Positions 6,822 to 14,942 of a stretch of DNA of 40,938 bases are shown piece by piece. The translations under genes were made by a program, and so were the position numbers. Numbering within the stretch: the stretch's first letter is position 1; every line of letters starts with the position of its first letter. Location: contig NZ_CACXTS010000026.1 of the NCBI RefSeq assembly GCF_902770715.1, positions 1 to 40,938 of the forward strand. Reading direction: 5' to 3'. The DNA comes from an uncultured Methanobrevibacter sp. (GTDB lineage: Archaea > Methanobacteriota > Methanobacteria > Methanobacteriales > Methanobacteriaceae). The notes beneath the pieces are model-generated. The model was not told the DNA's origin. It did not search any database and saw nothing but the letters and a program-made list of their open reading frames with translations.

Positions 6822-7601
6822 ATGAATTTAGAAGGCGTAGAAAAAACCATGCTTTTGACATTATTTGCAAAAGCAAAGCATTCACAACAAAAAAATCATA
6901 AATTCTATGATTCAAAAGCAATAGAGGTAATTTCAAAAGTTGATTATGATTTCAGCATAGCTGAGAAGGATAAATTTATGCAGCTTGGAACAATTGCAAG
7001 AACAATTGTATTGGATGAAATGGTCAGCGACTACATCAACGTCCATCCAGAATGTACAATCGTAAACATTGCATCAGGAATGGATACACGCTTCAACAGG
7101 CTGGATAACGGTAAAATCAATTGGTATAATGTTGATTTGGAAAATTCAGCTAATTACAGGTTAAAATATATTGAGGATACCGAAAGGGTAAAAACACTTG
7201 CCTATTCCGCAATGGATCCTGACTGGGCTCAAGAAATCGAAATAAGAAAGGACGTTCTATTCATTGTTGAAGGACTGACAATGTATCTAAATCAAAAAGA
7301 TGTGAAAGATATCATTAATGTAATAGATTCAAATTTCGATAAATGTACAGTCTTTATGGAGATAATGCCTCCAATTTCAGTTAAAAACACTAAAGAGGCA
7401 TCGATTGAAGATACTGATTCCAAATTCATATGGGGCGTTGAAAAAGGCCATGAATTGAGAAAATTGAATCCTAACTTCAAGTGGATAAAGGACGTTAATC
7501 TATTTGATGGCGTTAATGTTTACAAACCGCATTATAGGATAGTCACTTGGCTTCCATTGTTAAGAAAAAGAATGGACTATATTGCCGTTCTTGAAAAATA
7601 G
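6822..7601 (+). CDS. Class I SAM-dependent O-methyltransferase, LCM/TcmP-like
   Basis: A 259-residue soluble methyltransferase of the leucine carboxyl methyltransferase/TcmP group, which methylates carboxyl or hydroxyl oxygens on small molecules or proteins. Seen: an N-terminal helical cap, the SAM motif NIASGMDTR at residues 82-90, an acidic residue in NVDLEN after strand 2 (103-108), and FIVEGLTMYL at 147-156, characteristic of the family. The strong GGAGGT site and ATG 6822 fix the start. The substrate is unknown. Its promoter carries the perfect DtxR-like palindrome shared with the membrane protein upstream, so both are probably induced by metal shortage. Confidence 0.82.
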   Translation: MNLEGVEKTMLLTLFAKAKHSQQKNHKFYDSKAIEVISKVDYDFSIAEKDKFMQLGTIARTIVLDEMVSDYINVHPECTIVNIASGMDTRFNRLDNGKINWYNVDLENSANYRLKYIEDTERVKTLAYSAMDPDWAQEIEIRKDVLFIVEGLTMYLNQKDVKDIINVIDSNFDKCTVFMEIMPPISVKNTKEASIEDTDSKFIWGVEKGHELRKLNPNFKWIKDVNLFDGVNVYKPHYRIVTWLPLLRKRMDYIAVLEK

Positions 7602-8175
7602 ATGATGGTTTTTAGCTAGTGATTAGAAAAGAGTTAGCTGATAACTTATATCAAGAGTTGTTAATTAAGATTAGTGAAAGTAAGAAATAGCTCCCCCCAG
7701 TTATTTCTGATGGTTATAGTAACTAGCTAAAAAACAATAGTTGATACTATTACAAAATTAGTCCTATATATTATTATAAGGTAACTTTTTTTATAGTTGG
7801 AACTGGATCAAGTGAAGCCTCTAACATTATAAAATTAATGTTGGTAATCAGTAATTAGATCCCCCTAATAGTGATGCGTTTTTATGTTCCATATATTATT
7901 TATATAATGCCCTATTTTTTTAATAGTGTTAACTGTTGGTTTATTTTTTATATTAAAAATATACTTTTTATAACTATTCATATTATTTAGAGAATTGTTT
8001 GTATTTTTACAGAAAGCATTTTGATGTATGCTACCTTTGCAATTCATCCAGGACTTAAAGATGTCATGATATTCTTGCACGTTTAAGATAAAAAATAAAT
8101 ACTTTGTCTGTTATACAATTCGATATAGTTCACTAATGAATGGTGATAATACTAATTATATGGTGGAAAAATAAT
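7602..8175. other. Gene-free stretch rich in inverted repeats
   Basis: No credible gene. Seen: a 12-bp perfect inverted repeat enclosing about 100 bases (7609-7620 with 7722-7733); inside it GTTA/TAAC (7633-7645) and AGAAATA/TATTTCT around a C-rich loop (7684-7708). Downstream are a 9-bp hairpin (7821-7844, one G-U) and a 5-bp hairpin with an ATCCCC loop (7854-7869). It could be a structured RNA, the 3' end of the methyltransferase message, or a leader for the membrane protein pair. Confidence 0.5.
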
Positions 8176-8460
8176 ATGTTGGAAGAATTCATGCCCTTTA
8201 TGGGACTAATAATTTTTGGAAATATTGAGAACCTTATTTTGTCTTCACAAGGTGTCGTTAATGGTGTGGACCCTAAAGTGTTGGGTGGTTTGAGTGTACT
8301 AGTTGTAATAGTCTGGTTGATATTAGGTACAGTTTTGACTGATATGGCCATGCAATATGCAAACGTCATTAACTTTATCGGAGGACTTGCAATATTCATA
8401 TTAGGTATTCAGGCAGTTTATGGAGCTGTAAAAAATATCAGGTCAAAAGGGGGCAATTAA
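8176..8460 (+). CDS. Small three-helix membrane protein, first of a paralogous pair
   Basis: A 94-residue membrane protein with about three hydrophobic segments (residues 6-22, 36-58, 64-85). The signature FGNIENLILSSQG in the first helix is nearly repeated in the next gene, and the last helix reads FIGGLAIFILGIQA. The plan resembles one three-helix half of LysE/CadD/MntP/GDT1-type metal or amino-acid exporters, which usually carry two such halves in one chain; I infer this from pattern only. ATG 8176 has GGTGGA eight bases before it; an earlier in-frame ATG at 8140 has none. The next gene begins 2 bases after the stop. Confidence 0.65.
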   Translation: MLEEFMPFMGLIIFGNIENLILSSQGVVNGVDPKVLGGLSVLVVIVWLILGTVLTDMAMQYANVINFIGGLAIFILGIQAVYGAVKNIRSKGGN

Positions 8461-8462
8461 TC

Positions 8463-8735
8463 ATGGTTAACTTAAGGGATTATGCTCAATTTTCTGGTTT
8501 GCTTATTTTTGGAAACATTGAAAACCTGATTTTGGCATCACAAGGTGCGGTGGCTCATGTAAATCCATACATCCTTGGTGGTTTAAGTTTAATTTTAGTT
8601 ATAATATGGTTTTTAATAGGAACATATGGAACTAAGATGGCTATTAAGTATGCGGACTACATCGAAATCATTGGCGGTGTGGCCATTATCATTTTGGGTC
8701 TGCAATCCATGCTTGAAGCTGTTTATTTTTTTTAA
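8463..8735 (+). CDS. Small three-helix membrane protein, second of a paralogous pair
   Basis: A 90-residue paralog of the preceding protein. It shares FGNIENLILASQGAV, the V-x-P-x-x-LGGLS segment and the closing IGGVAIIILGLQS helix at the same spacing. GGGGG inside the end of the upstream gene (8449-8453) supplies the ribosome binding site, so the two are translationally coupled. Together they would give the six helices of a standard transporter as a heterodimer. The cargo is unknown; nearby DtxR-like operators make a metal ion a reasonable guess. Confidence 0.65.
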   Translation: MVNLRDYAQFSGLLIFGNIENLILASQGAVAHVNPYILGGLSLILVIIWFLIGTYGTKMAIKYADYIEIIGGVAIIILGLQSMLEAVYFF

Positions 8736-8806
8736 AAAAATAAGTCGGGTTAATCCTCAACAAATAATCATTGTTATAATATCCATGTTTTTGATGTGTT
8801 AATAGC

Positions 8807-8819
8807 GGAGTTCTACTCC
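8807..8819 (+). terminator. Possible terminator after the membrane protein pair
   Basis: GGAGT-TCT-ACTCC forms a short hairpin, followed by T-rich sequence with a T7 run at 8844-8850. The hairpin is weak. Confidence 0.35.
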
Positions 8820-8898
8820 TTTAAATCATCAACATCCTTTCTATTTTTTTAAAGATATTTGATTAGTAGTTAGCGTTACTGAGAATCAGTATCCTAAT

Positions 8899-9990
8899 TT
8901 AAGAGTTTTTCAATTTGTTATATCCTATTGAAACCAGTGTAGCCAGGAGTATCATGCATATTGCAATTATTGAATTCAACAGGTCGTTTATTATCAAGTC
9001 CCTAAAGAAGTAGGATAGGAATATGATTGTTAAAGGTACGAAGAACCATTGTGCAATATAAATAGTGTTAATATTTCTGCTTAAAATTGTAACTGCCTTA
9101 ATAATTGCATCCGGCAGATATTTGGAAATCCAATAACATAAACCGATTACACCATGAGCATTGATTATACAAAACAGTGCATCTAAAGTAGTCATGAAGT
9201 AATACAGGTGAATATCATCAGTTGAGAGGATGCCGCCCCACAGGTTTGCAGATGCAAAAAAGTATATTAAAGCGAGTATAATGAAAATAGGCCAGAACTT
9301 AAAGAAGTCACCCTTATCCTTAGCCCTTATAAAATACTGCCCCCAAACCTATCCTGCAATTGGAAAAATTAACCAATTGAATAGTGGAAAAGCGGTGAAT
9401 CCGCCTGCGGATCCAATAAAATCAGCAAAAAATAAATTCATGAGAGGAATGCCAAAATCAGTGCCTCTTAATAAGGTTCCAATTAGTGACATAATGACTG
9501 CAATGGCAATCCAAGTCTTGTTTGAAAGTTCAAGTTTCTTTAATATTCCCATTGAAATAAATGCCAAACCGGCGAATGCTAAAATATCAACGCAAAAGAG
9601 TAATAGCCCACCGGATATCGGGAAAGCATCCCAATTTCCCAAAAGAATTCCGGAAACAATATTAGGTATAAAGAATTCAAAAATATTCACCAAAATTCCT
9701 AAAAGGTATAATATTGCTCCTCTTTTTACCATTTTGTCCCATTGGCTATTCCTAGAATAGACTATACCAATGCCCATACAGAACATGAAGATAGGTGCGG
9801 CATAGGGTCGGCCCAAAATATTGCCGACAGTAAATTCATAAATGGGGCTGAAAGCATAGTTATAATTCATCATTACCCACATTGTGTGAAGAAAAACCAT
9901 GAATATAATCGAAAGGGCTTTAGCAATATCCAATTCGACTTGTCTGCCGGTATTGACTTTTTCATATGAAAATAAACCTGAAATATTCAT
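8899..9990 (-). pseudogene. Acyltransferase-3-like membrane protein interrupted by one TAG codon
   Basis: One 363-codon frame with a single in-frame TAG at 9349-9351; the frame is otherwise uninterrupted. The first 213 codons begin MNISGLFSYE and carry the family's ELDIAKALSIIFMVFLH start and several membrane helices. After the stop the frame reads VWGQYFIRAKDKGDFF and continues through more helices to the ending YNKLKNS, with SRNINTIYIAQWF resembling the usual penultimate helix. Membrane acyltransferases of this group acetylate surface polysaccharides or amino sugars. TAG differs from a tyrosine codon by one base. The first product alone would lack the C-terminal helices, so it is probably inactive. 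Confidence 0.85.
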
Positions 9991-10046
9991 ATATTATATT
10001 TTATTCATTTTGCACTATATATAATATTTTACATTTAAAAAAAGGA

Positions 10047-10083
10047 TTAAACTAAGTAATAGAGTAGCTATTTCTTAGTTTAA
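10047..10083 (-). terminator. Hairpin terminator downstream of the solute-binding protein gene
   Basis: TTAAACTAAG (10047-10056) pairs with CTTAGTTTAA (10074-10083); after one T-T mismatch AATAG pairs with CTATT around a 5-base loop. On the minus strand a T7 run follows within 5 bases. It lies 115 bases past the stop at 10198. Confidence 0.6.
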
Positions 10084-10197
10084 ATGATTTTGGGTATTTT
10101 CATTGATAGATTTACAGTATAAGCCTCATCCACCTTATAACATTTTTTTTAAATAAGCGATTCTTTTTTTGATAATTGAATCAGAGTAATTATCCCC

Positions 10198-11022
10198 CTA
10201 TGGATGAATTACACCTTCAGGAATTCCGTATTCGCTATAATTTTGAGCAATTTTATCGACAGTTCCATCTTTAAACATTTCATCTAAAGTTTTTTGAACT
10301 TGATCTCGTAACTCTGTGTTTCCTTTTTTAAATCCAATACCGTAATTTTCATTTGCAATGCTTTTATTCAAGAGTTTAAGGTCTTTATTCTCAATTGCCA
10401 GATAATTTGCCAATCCGCTGTCAACAATTATTCCGTCACAAACTCCTGAGTCCAAATCCATCAGTGCAGTATTGTATTCGCCAACTTCAACAATCTCTTT
10501 ATAAGTGCCATTTAATGTTTCATTATTTTTGATGTTGTCCAAAACGGAAGTTCCAGCCTGAATTTCCAGTGTCTTGCCTTTCAAATCATCTAATGTGTTT
10601 ATATTTGAATTAGATTTCACAATAATGTACGGAGTATTTTTAAAGTAAGGTTCTGACCAGGTATAATCATTTTCTCTTCCGTCTATTGTAAATTCACTCC
10701 AGATACAATCGATTTCGCCACTGTCTAATTCCAATTTTTTGCTGGTCCAATCAATTACTGGCTGTAGTTTTAATGTCCAGTTGTTTCTTTTACAAACCTC
10801 TTTAGCTAAATCAATATCAAAACCGGTATACTCTCCATTTGCATCTTTGTATCCAAATGGTGGAAATTGTGCATTAAAACCTATAATCAGATTGTCTTCA
10901 GTATTTGTTTGGTTTGCTTCATCACTATTGAAAAAATCCAGCATATTCTCAGCACTTACTGAACTTATCATAAAAAATAAGACCAATACAGCCGTTAAAG
11001 TAAAAATTACCTTTTTATTCAT
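10198..11022 (-). CDS. Amino-acid-type ABC transporter solute-binding protein
   Basis: A 274-residue family 3 solute-binding protein. The N-terminus MNKKVIFTLTAVLVLFF with a VSA cleavage site near residue 24 is a secretion signal. The mature part shows the family pattern: NLIIGFNAQFPPFGYKDANG, then YTGFDIDLAKEV, and YGIGFKKGN near the end. It captures a polar amino acid outside the membrane for an ABC importer. No permease or ATPase gene is adjacent, so its partners lie elsewhere or the protein acts as a sensor. ATG 11022 follows AAGGGA; an upstream TTG at 11028 is less likely. The ligand cannot be deduced. Confidence 0.9.
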   Translation of the reverse strand: MNKKVIFTLTAVLVLFFMISSVSAENMLDFFNSDEANQTNTEDNLIIGFNAQFPPFGYKDANGEYTGFDIDLAKEVCKRNNWTLKLQPVIDWTSKKLELDSGEIDCIWSEFTIDGRENDYTWSEPYFKNTPYIIVKSNSNINTLDDLKGKTLEIQAGTSVLDNIKNNETLNGTYKEIVEVGEYNTALMDLDSGVCDGIIVDSGLANYLAIENKDLKLLNKSIANENYGIGFKKGNTELRDQVQKTLDEMFKDGTVDKIAQNYSEYGIPEGVIHP

Positions 11023-11446
11023 TTTCAATCCCTTTCAAGTTTTTTTTTTAAATTCTATTTATAAGTTATTTCATTTATCATATTTTAATTAATAGGAATA
11101 TTTTTTTAGAAAATGTTAAATATTTGCATGGTGATGATATTATTCATATAATCTAATATTAAATTTTTAAAATATGTTTTAATTTTTTTCATGATTTGGA
11201 ACGGCTTCCAAGAATCTTATGATTAATGGAAAATGCTCCCACTATTAAGTTTTCACTGGACATATGCTCTGATGTAATGCGAACTATTTTATTTGTTTAA
11301 AACGAACAGTTCGTATCATTTTCTTTTTTATTTGTTATACAATATTCAATTTTTTTTAATAAAATTTATTATTTTGAACAATTTTTAATTAATAGTTATA
11401 TTTATTAACTAAATATAAATATACCTATATAATAAGGGGGATAGCA
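11023..11446. other. Divergent regulatory region between the solute-binding protein gene and msvR
   Basis: No gene. It contains a perfect 6-4-6 palindrome TTGGAA-CGGC-TTCCAA (11196-11211), an MsvR-like operator (11302-11314), and TATA-like elements for msvR (TTATATTT near 11396 and AAATATAAAT at 11411-11420). Confidence 0.6.
11302..11314. promoter_or_regulatory. MsvR-like operator upstream of msvR
   Basis: ACGAA-CAG-TTCGT is a perfect 5-3-5 inverted repeat about 130 bases before the msvR start and 80-100 bases before its TATA-like elements. ATGCGAACTAT upstream (11277-11287) repeats the word found before the 6106 site. MsvR autoregulation is known in Methanothermobacter and Methanosarcina. 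Confidence 0.6.
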
Positions 11447-12220
11447 ATGAGCGAACAAAAACCTATTCAGATTTTTTCAAATTTTAATGATAACATCGGC
11501 GTCAATGTTGTTAAAAGCCCAGTAAAACTTACAATCCTAGAAATGCTCAGAGACAGAGATATGGAATTTGATGAAATTGTTAGTAACACCGGAAAATCCA
11601 AATCAACAGTTTCAGTTCATTTAAAAAGTTTAAGAGAAAATGGAATAATTTCATATAGGGTTCATCCTGTTGATAATAGAAAAAAAATATTTTATCTAAA
11701 TTCCAAATATATTGGTTCTGTTAACATAACCGAGCCAAAAGAAATTGAAGAAACGCAATCGGATTATTTAATTAAGCATATTGTTGATGAAGATGCTGAA
11801 TTTTCAACATTATTGTTCCACACATTAAAAGCGATGCTTATTCAAGAAGGAATAAATATTGATCCTATTTTGCAATCAACCGGAAACAGCATCGGAAAAT
11901 CTATTTTTGATAAGTTATATGATGATGATTTGGATGTCTTCATGGAAAATATTGCCGAATTTTGGCAACGAAAAGGCCTGGGAAGGATTACTTATAAAAT
12001 AGGCCAAATAATTAAGATTACCACCTATGATTGTTTTGAATGTGGATTGCTTCCAAAAACAGGAAAACCAGCTTGTTTTTTAGATACAGGCATTTTTGAA
12101 GGTTTATTCACAGAATTCTTTAATTTGCCCGTAAGTGTAATTGAAACACAATGCTATACTATGGGTGATGAGAAGTGTGTTTTTGAGGTAGAACCTCTCA
12201 ACACAAAATCCTACAACTAA
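11447..12220 (+). CDS. msvR: Redox-sensing transcriptional regulator MsvR (HTH plus V4R)
   Basis: A 257-residue methanogen-specific regulator. It has an ArsR-like winged helix at residues 20-90 (KLTILEMLRDRDMEFDEIVS; SKSTVSVHLKSLRENGIISY) and a V4R domain at about 110-250. The V4R cysteines C196, C199, C210, C236 and C244 are in place for the thiol switch described for MsvR: oxidised protein releases or alters its DNA binding. GGGGG seven bases before the ATG is the ribosome binding site. Its TTCG/CGAA operator lies upstream. In Methanothermobacter msvR is divergent from the F420H2 oxidase operon; here the two are 8 kb apart. Its 3' end overlaps cbiL by 4 bases, convergently. Confidence 0.92.
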   Translation: MSEQKPIQIFSNFNDNIGVNVVKSPVKLTILEMLRDRDMEFDEIVSNTGKSKSTVSVHLKSLRENGIISYRVHPVDNRKKIFYLNSKYIGSVNITEPKEIEETQSDYLIKHIVDEDAEFSTLLFHTLKAMLIQEGINIDPILQSTGNSIGKSIFDKLYDDDLDVFMENIAEFWQRKGLGRITYKIGQIIKITTYDCFECGLLPKTGKPACFLDTGIFEGLFTEFFNLPVSVIETQCYTMGDEKCVFEVEPLNTKSYN

Positions 12221-12249
12221 TCATCCTCAAATTTTATGATTGTAGTTGT
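12213..12249. terminator. Bidirectional hairpin over the msvR and cbiL stop codons
   Basis: ACAACTA-ATCAT (12213-12224) pairs with ATGAT (12236-12240) and, past a 2-base bulge, TAGTTGT (12243-12249). Both overlapping stop codons lie in the left arm. There is no strong T tract. Confidence 0.45.
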
Positions 12250-12921
12250 TAGATATGGTTTTTCATGAGAAAAACCTTCTATTATTTTTTCGTTTTCACG
12301 GGTACAATTTTGCACAGAGTAGATTTCTTTTTTCCTTTCTTTTTCCTCAATGCTTTTTTCAAGGTCATTGGTATTTCTTGAAGCTTTCATAAGCACAATT
12401 GAATCGCTATACTCTAAAACTTCTTCTAATCTATCATCAATTTTTGGAACAACAGTTAAAATTTGGTTTTGTTCAACTAAAGCTTTGTTTCTAGCAGCTG
12501 CGCATGCAGTAAATGAGGTTATTCCAGGAATGGTTTCTATCTCATATTTGCCAATTAACCTTTTTTGCACATATGAATATGTGCTGAATATTGAAGTATC
12601 ACCGAGAGTGACAAAAGCAACGTCTCTTCCGCTGTCTAAATATTGTGCAATCATTTCAGCGGCACTGTCCCATATCTTTTCAAGTTCGCTTTTGTCTTCA
12701 ATCATTGGAAAAATAGGTGCAACCACCATCAATCTTTTATAATCATCTCTTTTTTCAAGTATAGGTTTTACAATGGATAATGCGATACTGTCTTTTTCTT
12801 TTGAAGATTTTGGTGAGAATACTACTGGAACACTTTCCAATATTCTTGCAGCTTTCAGAGTAAGTAATTCAGTATCACCAGGTCCAACACCAATTCCATA
12901 TAATTTTCCTTTTTCCGCCAT
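12217..12921 (-). CDS. cbiL: Cobalt-factor II C20-methyltransferase CbiL
   Basis: A 234-residue SAM-dependent tetrapyrrole methyltransferase. It methylates C20 of cobalt-factor II in the anaerobic cobamide pathway, needed for the corrinoid of the methyl-tetrahydromethanopterin:CoM methyltransferase. Seen: the glycine-rich YGIGVGPGDTELLTLKA start at residues 9-25, VTLGDTSIFSTYSYV in the middle, and IPGITSFTACAAARN, all typical of CbiL/CobI. GTGATT precedes ATG 12921. No other cobalamin gene is adjacent. Confidence 0.9.
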   Translation of the reverse strand: MAEKGKLYGIGVGPGDTELLTLKAARILESVPVVFSPKSSKEKDSIALSIVKPILEKRDDYKRLMVVAPIFPMIEDKSELEKIWDSAAEMIAQYLDSGRDVAFVTLGDTSIFSTYSYVQKRLIGKYEIETIPGITSFTACAAARNKALVEQNQILTVVPKIDDRLEEVLEYSDSIVLMKASRNTNDLEKSIEEKERKKEIYSVQNCTRENEKIIEGFSHEKPYLTTTIIKFEDD

Positions 12922-13016
12922 ATAATCACTTTAAATACAATTCTTTATTTTAAATATTATTTTGCAAATGCTCTTTCTATAATTTATTTATAGTATACTT
13001 ATCTAATATATTTTTA

Positions 13017-14846
13017 ATGTCAAATTCTATGTTTTGTCCAAATTGCGGAATGTTAAAAAGTAACTGTACCTGTGGAAAGTATCCTAATAAGGAATCAAAA
13101 GGCCCAACAAATTTATTTAGTTTTTCTAAGCCTAGAACTTCATCAATTTTAGATGATGATATTCCTGAAGTTTATTCAGTGGATGACCACAAGCAAGACG
13201 AAGGTACTGCAGCATATCTAAAAGAAATATACCCACATATCGATGATGAGATTATTGAAAATTTTCCATTCGATGAACCTAGAACCGGTCAATTGGATAT
13301 TATTCAGGATATTCAGGATGCAATTAAAAAGGGATATAAATACATTATCTTAGAGGCGGGAACAGGTACAGGCAAGTCTGCGATTGCCACAACACTTGCA
13401 AAAATGTATGAGTCCGCTTACATACTGACCATGACAAAACAACTCCAGGCACAGTATTCTAATGAATTCGAATTCCCATTAGTTAAAGGCAGAGGCAATT
13501 TTGCCTGCCTGAATGACCAATTAGAATCCACCTGTGACATTGGTGCATGCAAAACAACACCGACATCAAGCAAATTCTTCTGTCCTTATGGTGTTGCAAA
13601 AAATCCGACACTCGATGCTGAACTTGCTTTTGAGGACTCATTTGGAGGAACTGTATTTTATCAATCAGGAAATCATTGCCATTATTGGAATCAAAAGGCA
13701 AATGCAATCAATTCTCCAATAACATTGATGAATTATGATTATGCAATCGTTGAGTTAAATTATGTAAAGCACTTCGGGACCCGTTCACTTTTGATTTTGG
13801 ACGAAGCTCATAATATCGAAAACAAGTTGATGTCTACCATGGAAGTGACCTTGTATAACAGAACTCTTGAAAAGGACATTAACAAAAGGATTTCTCCCGA
13901 AACGTTAAAGGATGGCGAACTTGAAGATTGGAAGATGGAAATCGATGCAATTAGAGAGTCCTATGAGGACATTGATTTAAAGGACGTCAGCAAAAATAAG
14001 GCGGATAGAATCAAATCAACAATCTCAAGATTAAAAACCCTTAATATTAATCTTGACAAAGAGCCAAGAAATTGGGTCATTGACACTGATGAAGCGGGAG
14101 TGGTGTTTAAACCTCTAAGGGTTCACCATTACGCCAAAAACAATTTGTTGAAGTATGGGGACGTGGTCATATTCATGAGCGCAACAATCCTTTCCCATAA
14201 AATGTTTTCAAAATGGCTAGGCTTAAATCCAAATGAAGTTTACCATATTAAGGTTGACAGTCCATTTACAAAAGAAAAACGACCAATCATTCTTAATCTG
14301 GCCGGAAAAATGTCAGCAAACAGAATTAAGAATACTGCCCCAAAAACAATTCCGATTCTGCAAGAGATCTTAAAGAAGCATGAGGGTGATAAAGGTCTGA
14401 TTCATACTCATAGCTATAAATGCCAACAGTATATTACCAATAATTTGTATAATTCCAGATTAATTTCTCATACCCCAAGAAATAGGGAGCAAATCTTGGA
14501 TTTCTTTGAAAAGGATGAAAATCCATTGGTGTTGGTGTCTCCTTCTATGAGTGAAGGTGTTGATTTGCCATATGATAAATGCAGATTCCAAATCATCTAT
14601 AAAATTCCATTCCCTTATCTTGGAGACAAGCAGGTTAACATGAGAATGAAAAGGGATAAAAAATGGTATGCCTACAAGACAGTAATGACATTAATGCAAG
14701 CTTATGGTCGTGGAATGAGGGCAGAAGATGATTCCTGCTACACTTATATCATTGACAGTGACATTAACATGCTGTTTAAGAGTCCAATGTACAGGTCTTT
14801 AATACCTGATTTCTTCAAAGAAGCAGTTGTAAGAATAAAAAATTAA
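13017..14846 (+). CDS. DinG/XPD-type superfamily 2 DNA helicase
   Basis: A 609-residue ATP-dependent helicase, presumably for DNA repair or recombination intermediates. Seen: an N-terminal zinc knuckle (CPNCGMLKSNCTC, residues 7-19), Walker A AGTGTGKS at 114-121, cysteines C164, C173, C178 and C189 in the place of the iron-sulfur domain of the Rad3/XPD/DinG group (with C221 nearby), DEAH at 262-265, and motif VI QAYGRGMR close to the C-terminus. Archaea also have a canonical XPD; this shorter form with an extra zinc knuckle is closer to DinG. TTTATTTATAG about 30 bases before the ATG and no ribosome binding site suggest a leaderless message. Confidence 0.85.
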   Translation: MSNSMFCPNCGMLKSNCTCGKYPNKESKGPTNLFSFSKPRTSSILDDDIPEVYSVDDHKQDEGTAAYLKEIYPHIDDEIIENFPFDEPRTGQLDIIQDIQDAIKKGYKYIILEAGTGTGKSAIATTLAKMYESAYILTMTKQLQAQYSNEFEFPLVKGRGNFACLNDQLESTCDIGACKTTPTSSKFFCPYGVAKNPTLDAELAFEDSFGGTVFYQSGNHCHYWNQKANAINSPITLMNYDYAIVELNYVKHFGTRSLLILDEAHNIENKLMSTMEVTLYNRTLEKDINKRISPETLKDGELEDWKMEIDAIRESYEDIDLKDVSKNKADRIKSTISRLKTLNINLDKEPRNWVIDTDEAGVVFKPLRVHHYAKNNLLKYGDVVIFMSATILSHKMFSKWLGLNPNEVYHIKVDSPFTKEKRPIILNLAGKMSANRIKNTAPKTIPILQEILKKHEGDKGLIHTHSYKCQQYITNNLYNSRLISHTPRNREQILDFFEKDENPLVLVSPSMSEGVDLPYDKCRFQIIYKIPFPYLGDKQVNMRMKRDKKWYAYKTVMTLMQAYGRGMRAEDDSCYTYIIDSDINMLFKSPMYRSLIPDFFKEAVVRIKN

Positions 14847-14920
14847 CGGACCTGGAGGGATTTGAACCCCCGACCTCAGGATCCGAAGTCCTGTGTCATT
14901 CCTGACTAGACTACAGGCCC
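14847..14920 (-). tRNA. tRNA-Arg(TCG)
   Basis: A complete cloverleaf on the minus strand. The acceptor GGGCCTG/CAGGTCC has one G-U, the anticodon stem is CAGGA/TCCTG and the T arm contains GGTTCAAATCC. The anticodon TCG is the complement of 14884-14886, reading CGA and other CGN arginine codons. The discriminator is G and CCA is not encoded. No intron is present. It is convergent with the helicase and lies 22 bases past the membrane protein gene at 14943, so it could be processed from that transcript. Confidence 0.93.
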
Positions 14921-14942
14921 AAAAAAATAAAAAGTATTATTT

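Noticed and set aside
7865..8080. Leftward open frame of 71 codons
   Set aside because: Composition of random AT-rich translation, no ribosome binding site, and it overlaps a hairpin.
7609..8175. yybP-ykoY-type manganese riboswitch before the membrane pair
   Set aside because: Attractive given possible metal export, but I do not see the conserved G-rich loops of that class; loops here are C-rich.
9349..9351. TAG in the acyltransferase as a pyrrolysine codon
   Set aside because: Pyrrolysine is not expected in Methanobacteriales, the protein is not a methylamine methyltransferase, and no pyl genes are in the window.
9230..9760. Rightward 176-codon open frame
   Set aside because: It lies antisense to the acyltransferase frame, whose halves match a real membrane protein; the proline- and lysine-rich product is a shadow.
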